From NCBI RefSeq assembly GCF_015679185.1, contig NZ_CP064939.1, positions 3,782,001 through 3,846,000 on the forward strand: a DNA stretch of 64,000 nt. Direction: 5' to 3'. The stretch is from Pedobacter endophyticus (GTDB taxonomy: Bacteria; Bacteroidota; Bacteroidia; Sphingobacteriales; Sphingobacteriaceae). Shown in pieces: positions 34,018 to 44,198 of the stretch (within the stretch, counting starts at the first letter, position 1; each line of letters opens with the position of its first letter). The notes beneath the pieces were generated by a model, which did no database searches, had not been told where the DNA came from, and was given only the letters and a program-made list of their open reading frames with translations. The position numbers and the translations under genes were made by a program.

Positions 34018-37000
34018 ATGGAAAGCAACAAAAAATACTGGAAAGGCTTAGAGGAGTATAACAATACACCCGATTTTGTTAAGAATAACAAAAACGAATT
34101 TGCCGAGCCACTTCCAATAGAAGATGTTTTAAATGAAGCAGGGTTAAGTACCGTTACCCCACGCCGCGACTTTTTAAAGGCGCTAGGCTTTGGTTTGGGT
34201 GCGGTTACTTTGGCAGCATGTCAAACAGCCCCGATTCATAAATCTATTCCTTACCTGGTAAAACCTGAAGAGGTTACACCAGGTATTCCCAACTATTATA
34301 CTTCGAGCTTTAACGGCCAGAGTATTTTAGTTAAAACGAGAGAGGGCCGTCCCATTAAAATCGAACCAAATCCAAATGCGGGCGAATTTAACTCGGGTAC
34401 CGATGCACGGGCGCAGGCTTCTGTTTTAGATCTTTATGATGTATCTAAGCTGAAAGCACCGGTACTTAAAGGTGAAGAAACCACCTGGGCAAAAATCGAT
34501 AGCTTTGCAAAAGGCGAATTGGCAAAGGCTCAGGCAGGCGGTAAAAAAATCCGCATTGTAGCTTCTACCGTTAACAGTCCATCTACAAACGCAGTATTAG
34601 CGCAGTTTATTGCAAAATATCCCGCTACAAAACTGGTTCAGTACGATGCCGTATCTTATACAGGTATTATTCAGGCAAACCAAAATAGCTTTGGTAAGGC
34701 CGTTTTACCAAAATACAACTTCAATAAAGCCGATTTAATCGTGAGCTTCGGTGCCGATTTCTTAGGCACTTGGATCAATTGCGAAGAATATACAGCACAA
34801 TATGCCTCTAACCGTAATAACAAAGCGTTAGAAGGCAAAAAAATGAGCCGCCACATTCAGTTTGAAAGCGGAATGAGCTTAACCGGTACAAATGCCGATA
34901 CACGCATTCCAATTAAACTTTCAGAACAAGGCCCGGCATTAATCGCATTATACAATGCAATTACAGGTCAGTCGTTACCTGGCGGAACCTTAGGTAACAA
35001 CGCCACCGCTAGCAAGGTAATTAAGCTGGCAGCAGCAGAGTTAACACAAAACAAAGGCAAAGCGCTTGTAGTTTGTGGCTCAAACGATGTATCTACCCAA
35101 ATTTTGGTAAATGCCATCAACGCAGCTATCGGTAGCTATGGTACTACAATCGATTTAGATAATCCTTGTTACTTATTTGCAGGTAACGATGCTGAGTTTA
35201 ATGGCTTAGTTGCAGAAATGAATCGTGGCGAAGTAGGTGCTGTTTTGTTCTTAAACAGTAATCCGGTTTACGATTTCATGAACAGTAAAGCATTTACCGA
35301 TGCTTTGGCAAAAGTTCCTGCGAAGATCTCTTTTGCAGATCGTGCCGATGAAACTGCTTCACTTTGCGATGCTGTTGCCATTAACCACAACTATCTAGAG
35401 TCGTGGGGCGATGCAAATGCTTACGAAGGATATTATTCAATTGTACAACCAACTATTAATCCTGTTTTCAACAGCCGTCAGGCCGAAGAAAGCTTATTAA
35501 CCTGGGCCGATGCTCCGGTTAAAGAATATTATCAGTTTGTTCGTAGCAATTGGGAAACCAAAATGTTACCTGCATTAGGCTTAAAATGGAGCGATGTGCT
35601 TGATAAGGGTGTGGTAAGGGTAGCTCCAAAACCAGCTACTGCTTATGCTTTCACTTTATCGTTGGCAGCAGTTGCCACATCAGTGGTAAACAGCAGCAAA
35701 GCCTTAGCCAAAGGTGGCGACCAAATGGAACTTCAGGTTTACGAAAATGTTCCGATGCGTGATGGTAAAAATGCCAATAACGCGTTCTTACAAGAATTGC
35801 CAGATCCTGTTTCTAAAGTAACCTGGGATAACTACGTTGCCCTGGCGCCTAAAACAGCCGAGAAATTAAAAGTTAAAGAATTTGATGTGGTTACCGTTAA
35901 AGGAGCCAACGGATATTCGGTTGATCTTCCCGTATTGATTCAGCCAGGTCAGGCACAAGGTACTGCCTCAATCGCTTTAGGTTACGGCCGTACAAAAGTG
36001 GGCAAGGCAGGTAACGATGTAGGTAAAAATGCATTCCCTTTCATTTCTTTCGTAAATGGAACCATGCAATATGCCACCAACGTAACCATTACCCCAACAG
36101 GCGGTTATTACGAATTGGCGCAAACACAAACTCACCACTCTTTCGAAGGACGTGCGGTAATTAAAGAGGCTACTTTTAAAGAATTTCTAAAAGATGCTTC
36201 GGCAGGTAACGAAAAAGGCGAACATAAAGATTACGATCTTTGGGATCAATGGGAAAAACCAGGTAACAACTGGGTAATGGCCATCGATTTGAATGCTTGT
36301 ACCGGTTGCGGTTCTTGTATTGTTGCCTGTAACGTAGAAAATAACATTCCGGTTGTAGGCCGCGATGAGGTTCGCCGTCGTCGTGAAATGCACTGGATCC
36401 GTATCGATCGTTATTACAGCTACGAAACTAAAGATGGTGATGTAACCAAGGAAAAGGAGATTGCTAAATTAGAAGATTTAGATCACGTTTCAGTGGTTCA
36501 CCAGCCAATGTTATGTCAGCATTGTGATCACGCACCTTGCGAAACGGTTTGTCCGGTATTGGCAACAGTACACTCAAGCGATGGTTTAAACCACATGGCT
36601 TACAACCGTTGCGTAGGTACACGTTACTGTGCAAACAACTGTCCATATAAAGTTCGTCGCTTCAACTGGTTTAACTACTGGAACGATTCGCGTTTCGATA
36701 ACTACCTAAATAACGAGTTTACCCAACTGGTTCTAAACCCTGATGTTACCACACGTTCACGTGGTGTAATGGAAAAATGCTCGATGTGTATTCAACGTAT
36801 CCAGGGAGGCAAGTTGCAAGCCAAGATAGAGAAACGCCCATTAAGAGATGGCGATATCAAAATGGCCTGTCAAGAAGCTTGTTCAGCAAATGCAATCATA
36901 TTTGGTGACGGAAACGATCCTAATTCAGAGGTTTCGAAAGCATTACGTTCAGATCGTATCTACTACGTATTAGAAGAAATCAATGTAAAACCGGGCATCG

Positions 37001-37047
37001 GCTACATGACAAAAATTAGAAACACAGATACAACAGTACAAGCGTAA
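34018..37047 (+). CDS. actB: Alternative Complex III subunit ActB, molybdopterin-oxidoreductase-like iron-sulfur protein
   Basis: A Tat-type motif (TPRRDFLKALGFGLG, near residue 50) starts the exported part. A long domain (about 80-700) has the fold of molybdopterin enzymes. In characterised ACIII it carries no Mo cofactor. The C-terminal third is a ferredoxin-like domain with four cysteine clusters: CTGCGSCIVAC near 761, CQHCDHAPCETVCPV, CVGTRYCANNCP and CSMCIQR. They can bind three [4Fe-4S] and one [3Fe-4S] centre. Electrons from menaquinol enter through ActC and pass along these clusters. At 1009 residues this is the normal fused form. Confidence 0.95.
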   Translation: MESNKKYWKGLEEYNNTPDFVKNNKNEFAEPLPIEDVLNEAGLSTVTPRRDFLKALGFGLGAVTLAACQTAPIHKSIPYLVKPEEVTPGIPNYYTSSFNGQSILVKTREGRPIKIEPNPNAGEFNSGTDARAQASVLDLYDVSKLKAPVLKGEETTWAKIDSFAKGELAKAQAGGKKIRIVASTVNSPSTNAVLAQFIAKYPATKLVQYDAVSYTGIIQANQNSFGKAVLPKYNFNKADLIVSFGADFLGTWINCEEYTAQYASNRNNKALEGKKMSRHIQFESGMSLTGTNADTRIPIKLSEQGPALIALYNAITGQSLPGGTLGNNATASKVIKLAAAELTQNKGKALVVCGSNDVSTQILVNAINAAIGSYGTTIDLDNPCYLFAGNDAEFNGLVAEMNRGEVGAVLFLNSNPVYDFMNSKAFTDALAKVPAKISFADRADETASLCDAVAINHNYLESWGDANAYEGYYSIVQPTINPVFNSRQAEESLLTWADAPVKEYYQFVRSNWETKMLPALGLKWSDVLDKGVVRVAPKPATAYAFTLSLAAVATSVVNSSKALAKGGDQMELQVYENVPMRDGKNANNAFLQELPDPVSKVTWDNYVALAPKTAEKLKVKEFDVVTVKGANGYSVDLPVLIQPGQAQGTASIALGYGRTKVGKAGNDVGKNAFPFISFVNGTMQYATNVTITPTGGYYELAQTQTHHSFEGRAVIKEATFKEFLKDASAGNEKGEHKDYDLWDQWEKPGNNWVMAIDLNACTGCGSCIVACNVENNIPVVGRDEVRRRREMHWIRIDRYYSYETKDGDVTKEKEIAKLEDLDHVSVVHQPMLCQHCDHAPCETVCPVLATVHSSDGLNHMAYNRCVGTRYCANNCPYKVRRFNWFNYWNDSRFDNYLNNEFTQLVLNPDVTTRSRGVMEKCSMCIQRIQGGKLQAKIEKRPLRDGDIKMACQEACSANAIIFGDGNDPNSEVSKALRSDRIYYVLEEINVKPGIGYMTKIRNTDTTVQA

Positions 37048-37073
37048 GCTTTAGTATAAAGAAAATACAAATT

Positions 37074-38546
37074 ATGTCAGGACATAACGAATCAATACTT
37101 AGAGAACCATTAATTACCGGCGATAATATCACGTATGCAAAAATTACGGACGATATTTTAATGCCGGTAGAGAACAAGCCGAATAAAGCTTGGTGGATTG
37201 GTTTCATCGTAGCCTCATTAGGTGCTTTACTTTGGGTGGTAGCGGTAAGCTATACCTTTTGGACAGGTATCGGTGCATGGGGATTAAATAAAACAGTTGG
37301 TTGGGCTTGGGATATCACCGGTTTCGTATGGTGGGTAGGTATTGGTCACGCTGGAACACTAATCTCAGCAGTACTTTTACTCTTCCGTCAAAACTGGCGT
37401 AACTCCATTAACCGTTCGGCAGAGGCGATGACGATTTTCGCCGTTATCTGTGCCGCAACATATGTAGTATCGCACATGGGCCGCCCCTGGTTAGCTTATT
37501 GGGTTTTACCTTTACCAAACCAGTTCGGTTCACTTTGGGTAAACTTTAACTCTCCATTGGTATGGGATATGTTTGCAATCTCAACTTACTTTTCTGTATC
37601 GTTATTGTTTTGGTACACAGGTTTATTGCCAGATATTGCAACCATCCGCGATCGTGCTACAGGAATGCGCAGAAAAATTTATTCGATCTTCTCTTTCGGA
37701 TGGAGTGGAAGCGTTAAAACCTGGCAACGTTTTGAGGCCGTGTCCTTAATCCTTGCAGGTATATCAACACCACTTGTACTTTCGGTACACACCATTGTAT
37801 CAATGGACTTTGCAACATCGGTAATTCCAGGATGGCACACTACAATCTTTCCTCCATACTTTGTGGCCGGGGCGATTTTCTCAGGCTTCGCGATGGTGTT
37901 AACCTTATTATTGGTAGCACGTAAAGTATTAGGTCTTGAAAACTACATCACCATGTTCCACATTGAGTCGATGAACAAAATCATCATCTTAACAGGATCA
38001 ATTGTAGGTGTAGCCTACTTAACAGAATTTTTCATCGCTTGGTACTCAGGTTCAGAATACGAGCAATACGCATTTATAAACCGTTCAACCGGTCCATACT
38101 GGTGGTCGTACTGGATGATGATGACCTGTAACGTAATCTCTCCGCAATTGCTATGGTTCAAAAAAATCCGTTTAAGCATCAAAGCTACCTGGATTTTATC
38201 AATCGTAGTAAACGTAGGTATGTGGTTTGAGCGTTTCGTAATTATCGTTACTTCATTACACCGCGATTATATCCCTTCAAGTTGGGCAATGTTTTATCCA
38301 ACCTGGGTTGATATCAGTGTATTCGTTGGTTCAATTGGCTTGTTCTTTACCTTATTCTTATTATTCTTAAGAGTATTGCCATCAATTGCAATTGCAGAGG
38401 TTAAATTATTATTGAAATCTGCAAGTGAGCAAGCTAAGATGAAGCAGATTAAGGAAGGACATGAGAATAAAGAATATGTAGCTGAATACATAGAATCTTT
38501 AGAGAAATTTGATAGTGTTAAACAAGAAGATTACGCAAAAATATAA
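37074..38546 (+). CDS. actC: Alternative Complex III subunit ActC, NrfD/PsrC-like quinol-binding membrane protein
   Basis: This NrfD-family integral membrane protein (490 residues) has about ten hydrophobic segments, beginning with AWWIGFIVASLGALLWVVAVS near residue 39. Family blocks are ITGFVWWVGIGHAGTLISAVL and CAATYVVSHMGRPWLAYW near 125-145. ActC holds the quinol oxidation site facing the ActB clusters. A charged C-terminal tail (about 445-490) lies outside the membrane. It starts 26 bp after actB and ends 2 bp before actD. Confidence 0.95.
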   Translation: MSGHNESILREPLITGDNITYAKITDDILMPVENKPNKAWWIGFIVASLGALLWVVAVSYTFWTGIGAWGLNKTVGWAWDITGFVWWVGIGHAGTLISAVLLLFRQNWRNSINRSAEAMTIFAVICAATYVVSHMGRPWLAYWVLPLPNQFGSLWVNFNSPLVWDMFAISTYFSVSLLFWYTGLLPDIATIRDRATGMRRKIYSIFSFGWSGSVKTWQRFEAVSLILAGISTPLVLSVHTIVSMDFATSVIPGWHTTIFPPYFVAGAIFSGFAMVLTLLLVARKVLGLENYITMFHIESMNKIIILTGSIVGVAYLTEFFIAWYSGSEYEQYAFINRSTGPYWWSYWMMMTCNVISPQLLWFKKIRLSIKATWILSIVVNVGMWFERFVIIVTSLHRDYIPSSWAMFYPTWVDISVFVGSIGLFFTLFLLFLRVLPSIAIAEVKLLLKSASEQAKMKQIKEGHENKEYVAEYIESLEKFDSVKQEDYAKI

Positions 38547-38548
38547 CA

Positions 38549-39085
38549 ATGAGTGATATCAAATATATTTTAGGCAGCTTTGGAGATCCTGACGAAATGA
38601 TGCATGGCATCGAAAAGCTTCAGGAAAATAACATCAGTATTTATGATGTATATACCCCAATGCCTATACACGGAATAGAAGCTAAATTAGGAATTAAAAG
38701 ATCGAGGATCGATATCGCAGCATTTTGCTTCGGTATTACCGGAACCTGCGCAGCTTTTGCATTAATTTATTTTTGCGCAGTAATCGATTGGAGAGTAAAC
38801 ATTGGTGGTAAGCCATCATTTGCATTGCCGGATTTTATTCCGATAATGTTCGAGCTTACTGTACTCTTTTGTGCTTTCGGTATGGTATTAACTTATTACG
38901 CCTCAACGCACTTATTTCCAGGAAGAGCTCCAAGAGTAATGGATCTTCGTGCAACCGACGATCGTTTTGTAATCGCAATTGATGCAAACGACAACGCAGC
39001 GCACACAGAAATTGATGGTTTGTTAAAAGATGCCGGTGCTTTAGAAGTAAAGTATAATGAAAGGAAGTACATTAGCTATGAATAA
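38549..39085 (+). CDS. actD: Alternative Complex III subunit ActD (DUF3341)
   Basis: The N-terminal soluble part (about residues 1-50; GSFGDPDEMMHGIEKLQE, VYTPMPIHGIEAKLG) is the DUF3341 signature. Two membrane helices follow at about 55-80 and 95-120, then a C-terminal segment HLFPGRAPRVMDLRATDDRFVI. ActD is a small membrane subunit of ACIII that packs against ActC. At 178 residues it is full length. Its last 8 bp overlap the start of actE, which implies translational coupling. Confidence 0.94.
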   Translation: MSDIKYILGSFGDPDEMMHGIEKLQENNISIYDVYTPMPIHGIEAKLGIKRSRIDIAAFCFGITGTCAAFALIYFCAVIDWRVNIGGKPSFALPDFIPIMFELTVLFCAFGMVLTYYASTHLFPGRAPRVMDLRATDDRFVIAIDANDNAAHTEIDGLLKDAGALEVKYNERKYISYE

Positions 39086-39674
39086 GAATAAATTTGTTTA
39101 TACTGCGTTTTTAGCTATTGCTTTTGCAGCTAGTTTATCTGCTTGTAAAGATAAGCGCAGTACTGGCCTAGAATATGCCAGAAATATGTATGATCCGATT
39201 GCTTTAAACCCGGATCAACCAGTAGATACCGCAAGCGTGCCTAGTTTTAGAGGGCATGCAGCCCAATTGCCACCAGCACATACCAAACCAGTTGGTTTTA
39301 ACGAGTATGATGAATATCCTAATACCAAAGAAGGATATGAGGCAGCAGGCGTAAGTATGGTTAACCCATTGCCGGTTGATACCGTAAACCTTGCCGAAGG
39401 AAAACAGTTATTTGATGTTTTCTGTAGCCCATGTCATGGCGAAAAAGGTGATGGTCAAGGCCACCTGGTTAAGATTGAGAAATTTAGTGGTGTTCCTTCC
39501 TATCACGAGGGTTCGTCATCAAGAGGAGGTAACATGGTCGATCTTACTGCAGGTAAAATTTATCATACCATCACTTATGGTGTAAATAACATGGGGTCGC
39601 ATGCTTCACAAATCAGCCCAACAGATCGTTGGAAAGTGGTGATGTATGTTCAACAATTACAAAAAGGACAATAG
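39078..39674 (+). CDS. actE: Alternative Complex III subunit ActE, monoheme cytochrome c lipoprotein
   Basis: A lipoprotein signal ends SLSACKDK, so it is anchored by lipid at the periplasmic face. One heme site CSPCH lies in LFDVFCSPCHGEKGDGQGHL. The region after it, ending DRWKVVMYVQQLQ, is a normal class I cytochrome c end. A methionine in NNMGSHASQIS is a candidate axial ligand. ActE receives electrons from ActA and can dock to the oxidase. ATG 39078 gives 198 residues; it overlaps actD by 8 bp. An in-frame upstream ATG exists at 39057, but it would delay the signal peptide. Confidence 0.94.
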   Translation: MNKNKFVYTAFLAIAFAASLSACKDKRSTGLEYARNMYDPIALNPDQPVDTASVPSFRGHAAQLPPAHTKPVGFNEYDEYPNTKEGYEAAGVSMVNPLPVDTVNLAEGKQLFDVFCSPCHGEKGDGQGHLVKIEKFSGVPSYHEGSSSRGGNMVDLTAGKIYHTITYGVNNMGSHASQISPTDRWKVVMYVQQLQKGQ

Positions 39675-39688
39675 TAAAGTAGAAATAA

Positions 39689-40909
39689 ATGGGAACTCAC
39701 AATATTAATTTTAGTGAACAATTTGAGTTTACAGGTAAAGTAAAAACCTTAAGCATTGTTGGTATCGTTATCGGTGTTGCAGCTGTGTTTTTCGGTTTCT
39801 TCGCTGGCGATAAAATCATGCACGAGCGTACTTTTGCTAACCTGTTGCTTATGGGCTATTACTTTGCATGCGTTTGTATGTCGGGTACATTTTTCCTTGC
39901 TGTTCAATATGTAGCACAAGCGGGTTGGTCTGCTTCAATTTTACGCGTACCACAAGCTATGGCCAAAACATTGCCGATTGCTTCAGTTGTACTTTTTGTT
40001 ATCGTTGCCGCCGGTTTATTTAGCGGTAACCTGTACCACCACTGGCATGCGCCAGGTTTAACTGACGAAAGTAGCCCGAATTACGACGCTATCATCGCTG
40101 GTAAATCTGTATTTTTAAATGTACCTTTCTTTTTAGGTCGCCAGGTGCTTTTCCTGGGTGTTTATAGTATCTTTTCAATTCTATTTGTAAAATATTCATA
40201 CAATGAAGATTTGGCCGGAGGATTAAACTCTTACAGAAAAAGCTTCAAAAATGCCTGTATCTTCCTCGTAATATACGGCTTTACTACGCCGGTATTTGCG
40301 TTCGATACCATCATGTCGTTAGAGGCGCACTGGTTCTCAACCATGTTTGGTTGGTATAACTTTGCCGCCATGTGGGTAAGTTCGTTGGCAATTATTGCGG
40401 TAATTCTTATTCTTTTAAGAAGAGGAGGTTACATGCAATGGGTAAACAACAGTCACTTGCATAACCTTGGTCAGTTTATATTTGGGTTCTCTATCTTTTG
40501 GACTTATGTATGGTTTGCGCAATTTTTGTTAATCTACTATGCCAACATGCCAGAGGAAACGGTATATTTCTACAAACGCTTTGAATATTACAAGTTTTGG
40601 TTTTTCTTAAACCTTGCAATGAACTTCTTAGCACCTGTATTATTGTTAATGGACAGAGACAACAAAAGAACCGACGCAAAATTGTTATTTGTTTCTATCG
40701 TTGTGTTATTGGGTCACTGGGTAGATTATTACCAAATGATTATGCCGGGAACTGTTGAAGGACATAATGGTTTTGGAATTGTTGAGATCGGTACCGCGCT
40801 AGGTTTCGTAGGATTGTTTACCTTTACAGTCTTATCTGCCTTGAGCAAAAAACCGTTGATCGCAAAAAATCACCCGTTATTACAAGAAAGTTTGCATCAT
40901 CAACTTTAA
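39689..40909 (+). CDS. actF: Alternative Complex III subunit ActF, integral membrane protein
   Basis: ActF is the second NrfD-like membrane subunit, paralogous in fold to ActC. It has about ten hydrophobic segments, starting with TLSIVGIVIGVAAVFFGFFAG near residue 15. A histidine-rich loop YHHWHAPGLTDESSPNYD lies near 113-130, and IMSLEAHWFSTMFGWYNFA near 206. It holds structure and possibly proton routes rather than the main quinol site. It lies 14 bp after actE. Length 406 is normal. Confidence 0.94.
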   Translation: MGTHNINFSEQFEFTGKVKTLSIVGIVIGVAAVFFGFFAGDKIMHERTFANLLLMGYYFACVCMSGTFFLAVQYVAQAGWSASILRVPQAMAKTLPIASVVLFVIVAAGLFSGNLYHHWHAPGLTDESSPNYDAIIAGKSVFLNVPFFLGRQVLFLGVYSIFSILFVKYSYNEDLAGGLNSYRKSFKNACIFLVIYGFTTPVFAFDTIMSLEAHWFSTMFGWYNFAAMWVSSLAIIAVILILLRRGGYMQWVNNSHLHNLGQFIFGFSIFWTYVWFAQFLLIYYANMPEETVYFYKRFEYYKFWFFLNLAMNFLAPVLLLMDRDNKRTDAKLLFVSIVVLLGHWVDYYQMIMPGTVEGHNGFGIVEIGTALGFVGLFTFTVLSALSKKPLIAKNHPLLQESLHHQL

Positions 40910-40982
40910 GTTGGAGATTTTATAAGGGCAAATATTTATTTTATTATTACAATTAGCAGTACAGCGTACTACTTTTAAGAAA

Positions 40983-42212
40983 ATGAGTTTAAGAAAGTTT
41001 ATCACGAATAAAACGACCGCAGCTTTAGCAGTGCTACTTACTGTTTTTGCAAACACCAGTGCATTTGCGCAAGAGGCAGCAGGAGCTGCAGCGGTTTCGA
41101 AAGTTGATATGGGTGAGGTTTATAAATCAGTCATTTTTTATGTACTGGTCTTCTTAGCCGTATGTTTGTTCATTGCCGTAATTGGTAAAGCAATTAAGGT
41201 ATATGAGTTGAGCCGCGAAGCACAAGGAAAACCTGTAGGTATTAATTGGAATGGAATACATGCCAGTTTATTTGCATTATTCCTAATTGTTGGTTTGTAT
41301 GGTGTGTATTGGGAGTATACGGTACACGGCGCAATGCTGTTACCAGATGCCGCTTCGATACATGGTGAAAAGATTGACCAAATGTTCAACCTAACGTTGA
41401 TCATTACCACGATCGTTTTCGTTGTAACACACATCCTGTTATTTGGATTTTCTTATATCTACAAATACTCTGCAAAGAGAAAGGCATATTATTACCCACA
41501 TAACAATACCATCGAAAAAATCTGGACTATTATTCCAGCTTTGGTATTAACCGTGTTGGTTTTGATGGGTTTCTTAACCTGGAGATCAATTTTCTTTAAA
41601 GTAGAAGATCCAAACCACAAGCCATTGCAAATTGAGGTTACTTCAGAGCAATTTAAATGGTCTATCCGCTACCCCGGAGCAGATGGTATTGTAGGAAACA
41701 AAAACTACAAACTGACAACAGCTTCGAATCCATTGGGTATCGATTTTAAAGACATCAACTCACGCGATGATGAAATGGCCGATGAAATGGTTATTCCGGT
41801 TAACAAACCCGTTAAGTTGATCTTAACTAGTAAAGATGTTATTCACAGTTTCTATATGCCGCACTTCAGGGTTCAGTTGAACACCGTGCCGGGTATGAGA
41901 ACCATTTTCGAATTTACGCCAACCAAAACTACTGCGGAGATGCAGCAGGAAACAAACGATCCGAACTTTAAGTATTTATTCTTCTGCGCAAAAATCTGCG
42001 GATCGGGTCACTACAACATGCAAAAAGTTGTACGTGTAGTTTCTGAGGCCGACTACAAAACCTGGATTGCAGAGCAAAAAACTTACTTGAACGATGATTT
42101 GAGAAAAGCGTTCAACTTGCCAGTGGCACCTGCACCAGCTAAAGTGGAAGCAGATTCAACAGCAACCGATTCGGCAGCTGTTTCAACTAACCAAATGGCT
42201 TTAAATAAATAA
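40983..42212 (+). CDS. coxB: Cytochrome c oxidase subunit II
   Basis: Subunit II holds the binuclear CuA centre that receives electrons from cytochrome c or ACIII. The ligand set is complete: C335, C339, H343 and M346 in CAKICGSGHYNM, with the upstream H in SFYMPHFRVQLNTVPG. Three hydrophobic segments (about residues 45-65, 95-112 and 132-158) precede it, one more than the minimal form, after a signal peptide ending SAFAQ. No cytochrome c domain is fused at the C-terminus, which ends in an Ala/Pro-rich tail, so the oxidase is aa3 rather than caa3. It follows actF by 73 bp. Confidence 0.95.
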   Translation: MSLRKFITNKTTAALAVLLTVFANTSAFAQEAAGAAAVSKVDMGEVYKSVIFYVLVFLAVCLFIAVIGKAIKVYELSREAQGKPVGINWNGIHASLFALFLIVGLYGVYWEYTVHGAMLLPDAASIHGEKIDQMFNLTLIITTIVFVVTHILLFGFSYIYKYSAKRKAYYYPHNNTIEKIWTIIPALVLTVLVLMGFLTWRSIFFKVEDPNHKPLQIEVTSEQFKWSIRYPGADGIVGNKNYKLTTASNPLGIDFKDINSRDDEMADEMVIPVNKPVKLILTSKDVIHSFYMPHFRVQLNTVPGMRTIFEFTPTKTTAEMQQETNDPNFKYLFFCAKICGSGHYNMQKVVRVVSEADYKTWIAEQKTYLNDDLRKAFNLPVAPAPAKVEADSTATDSAAVSTNQMALNK

Positions 42213-42236
42213 TATTAAGCAGGAGCGAAAAGAATT

Positions 42237-44117
42237 ATGTCAACAATAGCATTACACGACGAACACACGCACGACCACGCTGATCACGGACACCATAAGG
42301 AGACGTTGATTTCGAAGTATATCTTCAGCATGGATCATAAAATGATTGCCAAGCAATTTTTGATTACTGGTATTATTATGGCCGTAATCGCGATGGTTTT
42401 ATCAATTTTATTCCGTATTCAATTGGCCTGGCCAGATCAAGCCTTCCCTTTCTTAGAAACATTTTTAGGAAAATGGGCAGAAGGCGGTCGAATCAAGCCA
42501 GAGTTTTACCTGGCCCTGGTTACCATTCACGGTACCATCATGGTATTCTTTGTACTTACAGCCGGGTTGAGCGGTACCTTTAGTAACTTATTAATTCCAT
42601 TGCAGATTGGAGCACGAGATATGGCCTCGCCATTCTTAAACATGCTTTCGTACTGGTTCTTCTTTATGGCCTGCGTAATCATGATGTCTTCATTCTTTAT
42701 CCAAACAGGCCCGGCATCAGGTGGTTGGACAGTTTATCCACCGCTATCTATTGTTGCCAAGGCAATACCAGGTTCAGGCTTAGGGATGACCTTGTGGTTG
42801 GTGAGTATGGTACTCTTCGTTGCATCATCATTAATGGGTGGTATCAACTACGTGAGTACAATCTTAAACATGCGTACCAAAGGTATGGATCTTTGGAAAA
42901 TGCCTTTACCTATTTGGGCTTTCTTTTTAACCGCTATTTTGGGTATCTTATCTTTCCCTGTATTAGTTGCAGGCGTTGTATTGATGATCTTCGACCGTAG
43001 CGCAGGAACAAGTTTTTACTTGTCTGATATCGTAATGGGAACCGACATTTTACCAAACGAAGGTGGTTCGCCAATTTTATGGCAACACTTGTTCTGGTTC
43101 TTGGGTCACCCAGAGGTATATATCGTAATTATGCCAGCGTTAGGTATTTCATCAGAGGTAATTTCTGTAAACTCACGTAAACCGATCTTCGGTTACCACG
43201 CAATGGTTTACTCATTAATCGGTATCACCGTATTATCATTCATCGTGTGGGGTCACCACATGTTTGTAACCGGTATGAACCCGTTATTAGGTGGTGTGTT
43301 TATGATCACAACCTTGATTATTGCAGTTCCATCCGCAGTAAAAACATTCAACTATCTGGCTACATTATGGAGAGGTAACATCCGTTTCACTCCGGCAATG
43401 TTGTTCGCCATCGGTTTAGTTTCATTCTTCATCTCAGGTGGTTTAACCGGTATCTTCTTAGGTAACGCATCGTTAGATATCAACTTGCACGATACTTATT
43501 TCGTAGTAGCTCACTTTCACCTGGTAATGGGTTCGGCGGCGATCTTCGGTATGCTTGCAGGTGTTTATCACTGGTTCCCTAAAATGTTCGGTAGAATGAT
43601 GAACGCTAAATTAGGATATTTACACTTCTGGTTAACATTCATCGCAGCCTACCTCGTATTCTTTCCCCTTCACTTTTTAGGTTTAGATGGCGTACCTCGT
43701 CGTTACTATTCATTTACCGAGTTTGAGTTTATGAAGAAATGGTTAACCGTTAACGTATTTGTAACCTGGGCAGCAATTTTTGCAGCTTTGGCACAGGTAG
43801 CGTTCTTGTTTAACTTCTTCTACTCAATATTTAAAGGTAAAGTAGCACCTCAAAATCCTTGGGAAGCGAATACTTTAGAGTGGACTGCTCCAGTAGAACA
43901 TTTGCACGGAAACTGGCCGGGAGAAATTCCTACAGTTTACAGATGGCCTTATGATTATAGCAAACCAGGACATGATGTAGATTTTATTCCTCAAACTGTT
44001 CCTTTCTCTGAAACCATGAGCTCTAACTTGCCTCACGATTTTGAAGGAAATGAAGCGGCAGAAAAAATACAACAAGATTGGGAATTGGCCAATCCTATTA
44101 CAGAAAATAAAGGCTAG
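42237..44117 (+). CDS. coxA: Cytochrome c oxidase subunit I
   Basis: This is the catalytic heme-copper subunit that reduces oxygen to water and pumps protons. The Tyr-His pair of CuB lies in GHPEVY (H291, Y295), the CuB histidine pair in WGHHMFV, and the heme ligands in HFHLVMG (H426 to heme a3, H428 to heme a). The first heme a ligand is in VTIHGTIMVFF. The presence of HPEVY indicates an A-type oxidase with the glutamate proton route. The N-terminus is unusually rich in His (DEHTHDHADHGHHKE), a possible metal-binding stretch. Length 626. A terminator follows. Confidence 0.97.
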   Translation: MSTIALHDEHTHDHADHGHHKETLISKYIFSMDHKMIAKQFLITGIIMAVIAMVLSILFRIQLAWPDQAFPFLETFLGKWAEGGRIKPEFYLALVTIHGTIMVFFVLTAGLSGTFSNLLIPLQIGARDMASPFLNMLSYWFFFMACVIMMSSFFIQTGPASGGWTVYPPLSIVAKAIPGSGLGMTLWLVSMVLFVASSLMGGINYVSTILNMRTKGMDLWKMPLPIWAFFLTAILGILSFPVLVAGVVLMIFDRSAGTSFYLSDIVMGTDILPNEGGSPILWQHLFWFLGHPEVYIVIMPALGISSEVISVNSRKPIFGYHAMVYSLIGITVLSFIVWGHHMFVTGMNPLLGGVFMITTLIIAVPSAVKTFNYLATLWRGNIRFTPAMLFAIGLVSFFISGGLTGIFLGNASLDINLHDTYFVVAHFHLVMGSAAIFGMLAGVYHWFPKMFGRMMNAKLGYLHFWLTFIAAYLVFFPLHFLGLDGVPRRYYSFTEFEFMKKWLTVNVFVTWAAIFAALAQVAFLFNFFYSIFKGKVAPQNPWEANTLEWTAPVEHLHGNWPGEIPTVYRWPYDYSKPGHDVDFIPQTVPFSETMSSNLPHDFEGNEAAEKIQQDWELANPITENKG

Positions 44118-44137
44118 TAAAAAGTCTTACAAACAAT

Positions 44138-44188
44138 TTAAAAGGGGTATCTGATTAAGTTTCTGCTTATCCGGATACCCTTTTCCTC
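44138..44188 (+). terminator. Intrinsic terminator after coxA
   Basis: AAAAGGGGTATC (from 44140) pairs with GATACCCTTTT ahead of TTTTCCTCTT. An inner stem GATTAAG/CTTATC adds to it. It separates the act-cox block from the heme A synthesis group, so the latter needs its own promoter or read-through. Confidence 0.85.
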
Positions 44189-44198
44189 TTAAAAAGAT

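Noticed and set aside
34018..37047. A functional molybdenum enzyme (formate dehydrogenase or nitrate reductase type)
   Set aside because: Gene order act ABCDEF with coxBA identifies ACIII, whose molybdopterin-like domain is known to lack the cofactor.
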